Shown here: one piece after another, positions 1 through 7,933 of the stretch | Numbering within the stretch: the first letter of the stretch is position 1 | Layout of the letters: each line of letters begins with the position of its first letter | Program-made: the position numbers and the translations under genes | The notes under the pieces: model-generated | Database searches by the model: none | Seen by the model: the letters and a program-made list of their open reading frames with translations, nothing else | Told to the model about the DNA's origin: nothing | Source: Phellopilus nigrolimitatus | Lineage: Eukaryota > Basidiomycota > Agaricomycetes > Hymenochaetales > Hymenochaetaceae | Direction of reading: 5' to 3' | Length of the DNA stretch: 15,180 nucleotides | NCBI GenBank assembly: GCA_021029095.1 | Contig: JAJOHG010000534.1 | Coordinates: 1 to 15,180, forward strand

Positions 1-943
1 AGACGACATGGATGAGGCAGAAGAAGTGTAAAGCGAGTGGCGATCCTTGATCGACTCTGAATCGGAATGCCACGCGACATCTCAATTTTGCCCACGGAGG
101 CAGTTTACTGTATTTCTTTTCTGCATAAACGAGTCAATTTGAGTGAACTTGTGTCGATATTGTAACATCGTAATTGTAACATCGTGTCGCCGATTGGAGG
201 ATGGCATTTCTTCACGGCAAGCTATTTTTGTCGCGGCACAAGCTCAAACACAGGAATTCGGAAGTGTTCTAAGATTCTGTTTGTTCTCGAAGAAAAAAGC
301 GTGCTAAATTTGTTTATCATGCAGTTCGTTGAAACAAAGGCGTGATTAGGAATATAAGAGCATCGCTCATCGAATAGAGCACTTAACTCGCTCAGTTGAG
401 AGATATTAGAGGTGGCCACTAAGGAGGACGTGCTTTTAGTTCATAAATAAACTCTAATGCCGAGCTGATCCGTCGATCGAGGATTTGCTTCTTAACTTCT
501 CAAACAGAACCGTACTTGACGACTGGAATTTCTGCGTAGATCTGTGGCTTACGTGACAAAGCATAGGATTACTAGGTTGTTCTAAGTACTGCGCACTTAC
601 TGTACGCCCTGAGGACAAAGATAATTCGAAGCATACTGTAACCACGGCGTTGCGCTACGCGCCGAGCTGTGTGTGGATTCGAAATTCTGTTTGATGGCAC
701 TAAACGAGTTTAGTGCAGCGGATTTTTTCTTTGTCGCAGATAGCGGCGTTGATACGCGCACGTACGACAACGACGCTATCTTTTGCATTTGAGCATCATC
801 ACTTGGATAGACCTTATCCGTGATTTGGTTGCCGGCTATGTGTACTTAGCTCTAAACTGTCAGACCTGTCCCTCAATCGAGCCGTACATCCGTCGTCTGC
901 AGGAGTTAGTTCACACGCACAGAGCGAGGCCTAGAGAAATACA
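1..943. other. no gene recognised; intergenic or decayed sequence
   Basis: Open frames here are short (63-65 codons, minus strand between 222 and 788), overlap one another, and have no recognisable domain, hydrophobic pattern or splice-compatible continuation. Base composition is mixed, without the codon bias of the well-supported genes in this window. The only structure I could pick out is the perfect hairpin at 697-716. The far left edge (1-60) could be the tail of a gene outside the window, but nothing in it proves this. Confidence 0.5.
697..716. repeat. perfect hairpin followed by a T run
   Basis: The arms GCACTAAA and TTTAGTGC are exact reverse complements separated by CGAG (one more C-G pair could close the loop to two bases). 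Four bases downstream (721-728) the sequence becomes T-rich (GATTTTTTC). The layout resembles a stem plus T tract, which in eukaryotes would at most recall an RNA polymerase III stop. No RNA gene was recognised around it, so it is reported only as structure. Confidence 0.6.
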
Positions 944-1130
944 ATGGCAGTAAGTGATACACATTTCGGCGTTTCTTTCCTTCTTTCTTCACTCACAGAT
1001 CTGCGGTTTCGCTGCAGATACACAGTCTTACGTCAAAGTGTGCGATAGAAATCGATCGTGCACGCAGACATATACGGGTCTCCCGAGACACAGCAGTGCT
1101 GCAATGGTAATGATAACAGGAACGCCTTGA
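944..1130 (+). CDS. possible two-exon small ORF, unrecognised (low confidence)
   Basis: An ATG at 944 is followed after two codons by a strong donor (GTAAGT at 950). A long pyrimidine stretch then leads to an ACTCACAG acceptor ending at 998. Joining 944-949 to 999-1130 gives a 45-residue frame beginning MAICGFAADTQSYVKV with three cysteines and ending at TGA 1128-1130. The splice signals are good but the peptide matches no family I know, and a chance ORF is quite possible. It could also be the first exons of something larger, since GTAATG at 1106 could act as a further donor. Confidence 0.18.
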
Positions 1131-1929
1131 TCGTCGAATCACAAAGATTTATTCATGTGAGCTGTATGGCGATGAAATGAATTGGCACTGATAAAAAACG
1201 ATTTCCAACTCGTCACAAAACCATGATGCTCAGAGAGTACATGAGTTGCCGGGCGATAATTCAAGAACCGGAACTGGGTTCTCAAGTTGATGGGTGGCTA
1301 GAATCGTTGCCGCACGTACAAGCCAGTTTTCCTGTGCGTATACCCTACACCGGGCGATGTGCTCAATGCGATGATCTCGGAGGTCTTTGAAAGCCTATCC
1401 ATTGCAAACCTTTGACTTTTACCATCAAGCATCACATTCTACGCGCTTCCCAGCGTTATTCATGAGAATCTCCGAGGTCATATGAAGACTTCTGGATGTG
1501 ATAGAAGGGATCGTGATGGAGCCAAAGGCCCCCTATCTTTGCGAAGGAAACCTCAAGCTCTCTACTTGGCCTAGTTTTTTTTTTTTTTTTTCACTTACGC
1601 TCTCTTGGCTTGACTCCGAAAATGAGTACCGTGGCTGTTTCCGTCTAGTAGGACTTCGAAGTCCATTGCACGCTCGCATACTTGGATCCTTGTCCTAAGC
1701 CTTCCAAGGACTCCATTTCAAACTGCCCATGAACTCATACCTGGACTCGTTTGTGTCGATGCTTTACAGCTGCGGCGCGATAGCGCGTAGCCTCACGTGC
1801 CCGGGCATGATGGTCACTCAAGCTTGCGCATCGGACCGCACATCTTATATTATTTTCAAAAATACCACCCAGTGTCAAGACGGAACGCAGTGCCTGCTCT
1901 CGAGAAATCCACCCCTTAAAGACGTTCTA
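1131..1929. other. no supported gene
   Basis: This stretch holds a 55-codon plus-strand frame starting near 1222 and a 66-codon frame around 1498-1698 that is interrupted by the poly-T run. Neither has recognisable protein features. The frame open from 1729 lacks hydrophobic or conserved segments until about 1930, where similarity to the membrane protein at 3090-4280 begins. Confidence 0.4.
1575..1591. repeat. 17-base T homopolymer
   Basis: An uninterrupted run of 17 T residues is visible after CCTAG and before CACTTACGC. It could be the poly-A trace of an old retro-inserted minus-strand sequence or simple slippage. No retroelement remains were recognised on either side. The exact length may also be uncertain because homopolymers are prone to sequencing error. 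Confidence 0.8.
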
Positions 1930-2760
1930 ATATTCTCAAGGAGGCTCGCGATTGTGTCTACTGTGCTGATCCTGTCTATCCTACCGCTCGCATCGGCCCA
2001 ATTCGACAGCAACCTAAAAGGTCCACTTCACTTTCAGGCTGATGCCTCCAGAATTGTGATCCTACTTTTCTTCGCCCTTGTCCTGCTTGTTCTCGACCGG
2101 CAAAAGAGCATTGTGGCTTCAGGACTACGAAGGGTTGACAATACTGCTTTCGGCGCTACTTCTTGCTGATCGTGGTTTTGGGCATCATCGCAGCGGGGTC
2201 TTATGCTGATGTACCGGTCATTTTTTAGAACTTCAGATATTTCATAGCCGTGAACGAAGTCCAGCTGTCAGACTTCCAGAAGTAAAATGACACCTAACGG
2301 CGCTACCAAACCATATCTTACGTTTATGTTGCACTTGATCCACCGCGGCAGCCTGCAGACTACCTAACGTGTATGAGCGCTTGACTCTCACCAATTATTT
2401 TGTTTCAAGTGTCCTGCTGTCTGCCATATTCACTGCCGTGGTCGTCGTAGGAACCGACCGAATGTATTGGTAAACAGGTAAGACGTTTTGTGTCACCTAT
2501 ACTATTTATAAACGAACGATGCAACTCGAGGCTCTTCCTGACAGTATCCTGAGCCGGAAGACGAGCCTCGAAGGATAAACGTCAAAAAAGAACCACGGAG
2601 CTGCTGCTAACATCATTTGACATTCTTTCTCTCGTAGGAATTATACGCACATCACCTCTCCCCAAATTTATGGATGGGTGGGACGAATCTCGTTTGCATC
2701 GCTGTGGGGCTCATACTAGGTGCCTGTATAGCGCATCCCGTGAGTATTATTGAGTATTGT
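1930..2760 (+). pseudogene. decayed multi-pass membrane protein, related to the minus-strand gene at 3090-4280
   Basis: The frame open to 2169 encodes a secretory-leader-like segment (STVLILSILPLASAQ) and then LLFFALVLLVLDR...LRRVD. This resembles SLFFLAVVLLLFDR...SRRVE in the minus-strand gene at 3090-4280. After LRRVD the hydrophobic helix continues only by changing frame twice near 2140-2180 (LTILLSALLL in one frame, LLIVVLGIIAAG in another). A plausible intron at 2282-2358 (GTAAAA...GCAG) joins VNEVQLSDFQK to LPNVYERLTLTNYF, in register with a segment of the paralogue. A further exon-like stretch follows an acceptor at 2638 and is again broken by stops. The codon where a Met would be expected before the leader (1930-1932) is ATA. 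I read this as a pseudogene. A functional gene with introns I have not resolved is the alternative. Confidence 0.45.
2526..2571. repeat. interrupted hairpin in the presumed intron of the membrane-protein relic
   Basis: TCGAGGCTC (2526-2534) is the exact reverse complement of GAGCCTCGA (2563-2571). Inside these arms TTCC (2535-2538) pairs with GGAA (2556-2559), leaving a three-base bulge GAC and a loop of about 17 bases. The element lies between the exon-like block ending near 2469 and the acceptor at 2638. Function is unknown. Confidence 0.5.
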
Positions 2761-3089
2761 ACTGCTCGTTGTCTTTTTACATGGACATTTAGGAGATGCC
2801 AATTGCCTATTCTCTATCCTGCTTTCCAGCAAGTCGAGAAGGGATATATATATGCATTTCATGGACGAAATGAAATAGCTTATAGTACATGTACAGAACC
2901 GGTTAAACAAAATTACTGCCTAGCTTACAGTCAGAAAGCAAATCTGAACTAGGAGAGGTACAGGATCCGGAAACCGCGCACGAGAAAATTATTATATGAC
3001 CATAGAACGCTGAAGCCAGCCATTGATATAAGATAGAAAGCTCAACATATAATGTTGATTCGCTAATGAACAACAAAGCATTCGCCTTC

Positions 3090-4280
3090 CTATTTCCCTT
3101 GGGGTGGATCCTCCAGCTCGAGATATTGCCGTTGACCGACTGATCCTGGGACCAAGCCACTTAACCATCTTTCTGGGTCTACACGTTAAAAAAGATGAAA
3201 CTGAGTCACATTTATTAGAGCAGGTACTGCCAGTGATCTATCTTACCCGTCTGCCAATACTTCGCTCTGATACCGTGTATAACCATCGCCGTAGCCATGG
3301 CACAGTGGAAAACATTGAATAGGACATCGTCGATGAGAGTCTGCTGCTCCCATTCAACAAGCGAGTTGAACGACAGTGCAGGCGACAAGACGATTGCAAA
3401 CACAACGTTCTCTAGAGCGCTGAAAATGTATAGGGGCGTTACGATGTAAAGTGAGAATCCGATGTCCTGAAGCAGATTGTCAACTAGGTATAGAGCTCCA
3501 AATAACATCGAATATTTTACCTTGTCGTCGTGCACTCCTGCGTGCCACGCTCTCATGTAAACGTATGCTCCGAGACTGGAAGCACACAATGCAGCGCAGA
3601 ATAATGAAGTAGCAAAAATATACATGATGGTTTCGTAACGCTGCTGTGCGAGGATGGCAGTCTGCGATTCGGCAGGAGAGGATTTGTTCAACATGTCTAT
3701 GTTGAGGCCTGCCATAAACGTGCCCAGGATGCATATTGTCGCAGCCCAGATGTGGAGTGACATAAGTGTCATAGTCTCGACCCTTCGTGATGAGGAAGGA
3801 ATATAATATTTGAGCCTATCAAATAACAGCAAAACGACAGCAAGAAAGAACAGGGAAGAAGCCCAGTTTTTAAGCAGCAGTGAACTCGAGTAAAGATTGT
3901 TTGCTTTGTCTGGATCGAGTAGACCGAAAGCATCGGTCTCATGGCTAACGATAATGTAGGCGATGGTTGTGGAACTCTGGGAGACGATACAGCACAACGC
4001 GGCGAAAAGCGCAATGAAAGGTGCCCGATGTCCGTGAAGTCTTCGAACTGAGAGAAGACATAGGAGTGCTAGGACAACATGAAGGGCATCGAAAGTGCAC
4101 CATATCACTAGATCCGCCTTGCCATAGAATGAGCGGTAAGTTAAGGAGACGTTTAACGGAAGCAGCTATCTAGCTCACAGTAATTAATGGATTGTTCTCA
4201 AAACGAGGCGGGCCAGATTGTAAAACTTGCGCCGAAGCACGAGCTATGATCGAAAGAAATGTCGAACAAGCGAAGAACAT
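3090..4280 (-). CDS. multi-pass integral membrane protein with N-terminal leader, family not recognised
   Basis: Model: exons 4280-4179, 4117-3247 and 3178-3090, giving 353 residues. Exon 1 begins MFFACSTFLSIIARASAQ, which looks like a signal peptide. Intron 1 (61 bases) has donor GTGAGC, branch-like CTTAAC and acceptor CAAG; intron 2 (68 bases) has donor GTAAGA and acceptor GTGTAG. Exon 2 carries about seven hydrophobic helices, roughly at residues 37-58, 67-91, 115-134, 150-167, 190-212, 225-247 and 250-270, with charged loops such as DRLKYYI between them. The last exon adds a polar cytosolic-type tail ending ELEDPPQGK. The layout suggests a seven-helix membrane protein, but no signature of a named receptor or transporter family is visible and no function is assigned. 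Reading through intron 2 would give a stop shortly after; the spliced tail is preferred because the donor is strong. The start is the least certain part. Confidence 0.65.
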
Positions 4281-5312
4281 CCTGGACCTGTTGACAGACT
4301 TTGGAAGTATTGACGTTACCCACCACACACCCAGTGACTACTTAAAGACAGATTCCAGCGTCAGTTCTCGACTTCTCGTAGGACACGAGTGCAGTCAAGT
4401 TTCGGAGCCCCTGTATGAGCATTGCCTCCTGGCGTACACAGCGCCTAAGGCGAGATGCGCGGCGAAATACGGTCATAGCGTGATGAATACACGAAGTTAA
4501 CAGTGCCGGTGGCTTGTAATGCCCGAAGAAATCCCAGGAAGATCGAGTTGTACATGTTCTGTGAAAAGCGTTGACGAATAAGAAACCAGTTTTGAGATTA
4601 CTTTAGTCTAGAGCGCCAGTACCTGACCAATACTTAAGGCCTTACTCTTTGACGCCCATCTCTAGGCCCAAGATGTGGACGATCGCTGCGCTTTCAGTAA
4701 AATGACGGACCTCTGCAATAAAATGAGATGAAACAAAAGAATCGCGGCTGTGTATGAACGTCTGACACGAGTCAAATCTGAGTCATTAATCTACCTTCGA
4801 GATAAAATAGAACTGGATCATGACTTCACTCACTGCAAATGCGTTTCTTTGCTTCGGAAACGAGTTTCGAGCTCCAAATTCCAGAACTACAACTTAGAAA
4901 GTAGCGAAAGTAGCAGCAAGCTTCAAGCTACATTATCTTCATCAATAGCACATTTCACTCGCCTAATTCTTCCTCGACGATTGAGAATGATAGAACCAGG
5001 TATCCCACCTTGAGAATTTGGATGATTTGGAAAGGGTGAGCTAATGGATAGTGGGCTTGATGGATGTCCTTTATTTGCATCCTTGCATTGAATGAGGTTT
5101 TTGGCGTTTGAGAATATAACAGGCTCCGCCCTGTTTCTTAACCAAAGACGTATGATGAGAGGGCACGACTCACCAAAATTCGACAGATGCATGATAAATG
5201 CTTTGCATTCAGATCCTAAAGATCTCGTGGCACATCACTTGTCTCGAAGAGTCTATGATTTCGTCTAAAAATACCTTTATATGAGTTCAGCAGTACAACA
5301 CAAGGAACGTGT
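4281..5312. other. intergenic region between tafazzin 3' end and the membrane-protein gene
   Basis: About 1 kb without a recognised gene. A plus-strand frame (4192-4500, no ATG start) is antisense to exon 1 of the membrane-protein gene and probably a shadow. Frames at 4750-5013 (+) and 4923-5192 (-) have no known domain. A minus-strand TATA-like word (TATAAAGG, near 5274-5281) precedes an ATG at 5192 that is followed after six codons by a strong donor (GTGAGT). A small unrecognised minus-strand gene is therefore conceivable but not supported further. The region should also hold the promoter of the gene starting at 4280. Confidence 0.4.
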
Positions 5313-6626
5313 CTATGACGACGACGACGGCGGCGTTGACAAAATCCGCGATGGTCCACCTAATAGCGGACCTGATACCGCATACCCAAGCTTTTCCACC
5401 TCATGCTGGACCACCGCAGTCAGCGCCCCACGCACCCTCCTCTTCTCTTCTGTCTCCCCGAGTGGGCCCCGCAGTCCGTCCGCACCCTCAACACCAAGCC
5501 TGCCTAGGTCTTCGTTTCCTAAGTCTTCGCTAACGGGATAGCGTGCAGGCTCGCGCAACGGGTCGAGGACACTCATGAGAATTGCGGGGTCAAGCGGCGG
5601 CGCGAAGGTGATGCGGAGGTGCTGGCGTAGACGCGGGAGGAACTTAGCTGGGAAACTCTGGGGACGGGGTTCGGGCATGATGTCCTCGAAACCTGCGAAA
5701 GTAGACGTAATTCGAAAGTAAACTGAGTCAATGAGCCATAAAGAGCAAAAGCAGAAATTGCACTACACACCGGAAAGCCACATTGGAATGATAACAGGAA
5801 GGCGTTTGGTTTCCATGAGGATCCGGCCTCTTCATCCATAATTCTTCAGTCTGTAATGCGAGGAAGAAAGATAGAAAAGAACTCACGTCCCCCATTTGAA
5901 TCGCGGAAGCCTGGCAACAACTTCTCCTTTCCTATTGTCGCTGCGTAGCGGGTACTGATACGGCTGGTTCACCTTGCCCTCACCGAAAAGATGAACCTAG
6001 ATATTTCCGCATCAGGTCCATAGCTTGATGACCTGACTACCAGATGAGCTTACCCAGTCACCACTATTGAGTTTATCGATTGTACTGTCAACCGCAGGCT
6101 GGTATATCCCCTTACCGCGCATCGTTTCCAGCACCTGACCCTTCCGAAAAAAAGCAGAGAAGACACTTCCTGGGCCGCGCGTTTGTTCAACTGACGGTAA
6201 GTGAACGGTGTATAGAGACGGGGACGAACGGGTTCGTGAACATAATATCGGAGGCACCAAGAGCCCAGCGCATATCACGTAAGTTCAAATAGCAACGCAC
6301 TGGGAGAACGCCCCATGTTACCGGATCGTCCAAGCTGCATTGCTGTTTTAACAGAGCGAGTTTCCAAAGAGAGCTGAGATAACTGACGTAGAGATGTGAT
6401 TTGCGACTAAAATTTTTAAGTCATGGTGCAAGGAAGGCTATGGTGGGAACAACCCACCAGTCACGATGCCCCGACCATTGTTCCTCTCATTATCGTCGAG
6501 GGCATGGAGAAGATGGTGCAGCCCAGTGACAGACACGGATTTACAAAAGCCAAAATTAAGAAATGCCTTGCAAACGAGCCCGATGGTGGTAACGGTGCAT
6601 GCAGAAAGGAGTCGATGGATGGACAT
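5313..6626 (-). CDS. TAZ1: tafazzin, cardiolipin-remodelling phospholipid acyltransferase
   Basis: Seven exons (6626-6458, 6406-6388, 6334-6230, 6165-6054, 5996-5887, 5829-5771, 5692-5313) join in frame to 317 residues, near the family's usual length. Tafazzin transfers acyl chains between phospholipids to mature cardiolipin on mitochondrial membranes. Visible family features are an N-terminal hydrophobic anchor (residues 6-29), then the HX4D acyltransferase motif (NHISTLDD, His60 and Asp65). GASDIMFTNP follows, then FFRKGQVLETMRG, the AVD...KLNSGDWVH segment (about 124-137), FGEGK at 139-143 in the position of the usual FPEG, and GFEDIMPEPRP. The C-terminal part has a Gly/Glu-rich insertion (about 225-265) and a Ser-rich end. 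The start is the first in-frame ATG after a TGA. Introns are 51-78 bases; two acceptors are AAG. The 19-base second exon carries the catalytic His. It is divergent to the dioxygenase gene, with 147 bases between start codons. The identification is secure; the exact ends of the two AAG-bounded introns are slightly less so. Confidence 0.93.
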
Positions 6627-6773
6627 GAATCCTTCTCAAAGTCCGCATGGACAATCTGAAGAGAGTCGAGTGACACATAAGTGATGTTACGTTTGCGTGA
6701 GCTAACGTGTCCTGTGTCACATTACATTATTACACCGTCATGGCTCCACATATCGTCTCTTGCCGCCATCACC
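6627..6773. promoter_or_regulatory. divergent promoter between tafazzin and the dioxygenase gene, with an 8-bp dyad
   Basis: Only 147 bases separate the two predicted start codons, so both 5' UTRs and core promoters must fit or overlap here. GTGACACA (6670-6677) and TGTGTCAC (6713-6720) are exact reverse complements placed 35 bases apart around the middle. Between them lie GTTACG and GCTAAC, which pair imperfectly. Such symmetry could bind a dimeric regulator acting on both genes. No TATA box was seen. Confidence 0.55.
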
Positions 6774-7933
6774 ATGTCTTCAACGCTAAAAGAAACATTC
6801 GATCGTTCCGGCTTTGTCATCGTCGACAATCTCATCCCTGAGGGCCAGTTCACTGAACTCCGAGACGCCTCTGCGCGTGTCGTGGCGAAGACACGGTCGG
6901 GACAGTGGCCACACCGGCGAGTGGTCGGGAAGCAGTTCCCGCCGTTCGATAGCGACAACTTGGACTCTTGGGGTGTTCAGCATGTCATGCACCCTGACCT
7001 CTCAGAGCCTGCTTTCGCGAAATGGTATACATGCGACGAGCTCATCGGAGTAGTACGGGTGTTGTTGGACTGCGAAGAAGAGAATCTTCAAATGGGTGAG
7101 TAGTCCTTCTTAGCAACCAAGTTCTGGTTATTCTGATGTATTGCTGCATCATCCTTGATATCTCGTTGTAACAAAGAGCTGTTCAACCTTCTGATAAATC
7201 CAGAGCTTCACGAGTTCGCGCTTCGATGGCACAGAGACGATGTTCGCGAGAACGCTACAAATGAGGAGGAGATCGAAGCTCTGTCGTTCTGGCATCACGG
7301 TGTGCGCTTGAGCTTCTCAGCGATGTATACTCAGACTAAGCTCTGGTACACATAGATTCAATGGAACACGTCCGTGCTTTATCTAAGTTCAGTGTATTTG
7401 TTTTGCTCACAGTATTCTCAGCGCACTATATGAGGATTCCTGTCTCTACATTGTACCTGGATCACACAATGTTCCGCGAACCCCGGAACAACGTGCGCTA
7501 TCAGAGACGTTAGAGGCTCCCAAAGACCCTCTGGACATGCCAGGTGTGCTTCAGGTCACGCTTAAACGCAAGTCTCCCTTTCAACTCAAGGAAGACTGCA
7601 CTAACTTCTCTTCTCGTGCTATTCCCACCACCATCATTCAACGTCTCGTCGATAGCCGGTCAGACCGTCTTTTACAACAATAATATCCTGCACTGCGCTA
7701 CCTATTCTTCTCGCACACAACGTGCGACTCTGCACGCCTCGATAGGTGATGCGCGTGGCGGCAGTGTTCGCGCACGCAATATCTTACAGCATGGGCTTCG
7801 TTGGATGCGTGAGGCGCGATTTCAGGAGAGTTTACCAACTGACCGGGCACAAGCTATGTTGAGAGAACTGCTCGAGATGGAGGGTAGCTTGGGGGCGAAC
7901 GGGAAGGTTATGCAGTATTCTCTGAGTGCATAA
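6774..7933 (+). CDS. phytanoyl-CoA dioxygenase (PhyH)-family Fe(II)/2-oxoglutarate oxygenase
   Basis: Exons 6774-7095, 7177-7301, 7356-7369, 7422-7567 and 7656-7933 join in frame to 294 residues, a normal size for fungal PhyH proteins. The family hydroxylates small molecules or lipids using iron, oxygen and 2-oxoglutarate; the substrate here cannot be told. The iron-binding triad is visible: His126 and Asp128 (WHRDDV) and His215 (NNNILHCATY), with Arg225 ten residues later as the likely 2-oxoglutarate contact. Other family-like segments are the N-terminal SGFVIVDNLI, HHGIQWNTALYEDS, VPGSH and the FYNNN strand. Exon 3 is only 14 bases, and intron 4 starts with GC (GCAAGT) rather than GT; both are needed to keep these segments in frame. 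The start at 6774 has a good context (ACCATGTC), but an in-frame ATG at 6684 could add 30 residues. No C-terminal peroxisome signal is seen (ends SLSA). Confidence 0.9.

Noticed and set aside
4192..4500. 102-codon plus-strand frame with CKTC and a helical stretch
   Set aside because: It begins with TTG rather than ATG, and its left part is antisense to the leader exon of the membrane-protein gene; no family was recognised.
5310..5335. GACGAC repeat at the tafazzin 3' end as a microsatellite
   Set aside because: Only a few units; it is explained by the run of serine codons at the protein's C-terminus.
6423..6684. Plus- and minus-strand frames in other phases over the first tafazzin exon
   Set aside because: Only the phase giving CKAFLNFGFCKSV matches tafazzin and connects to the downstream exons; the rest are shadows.
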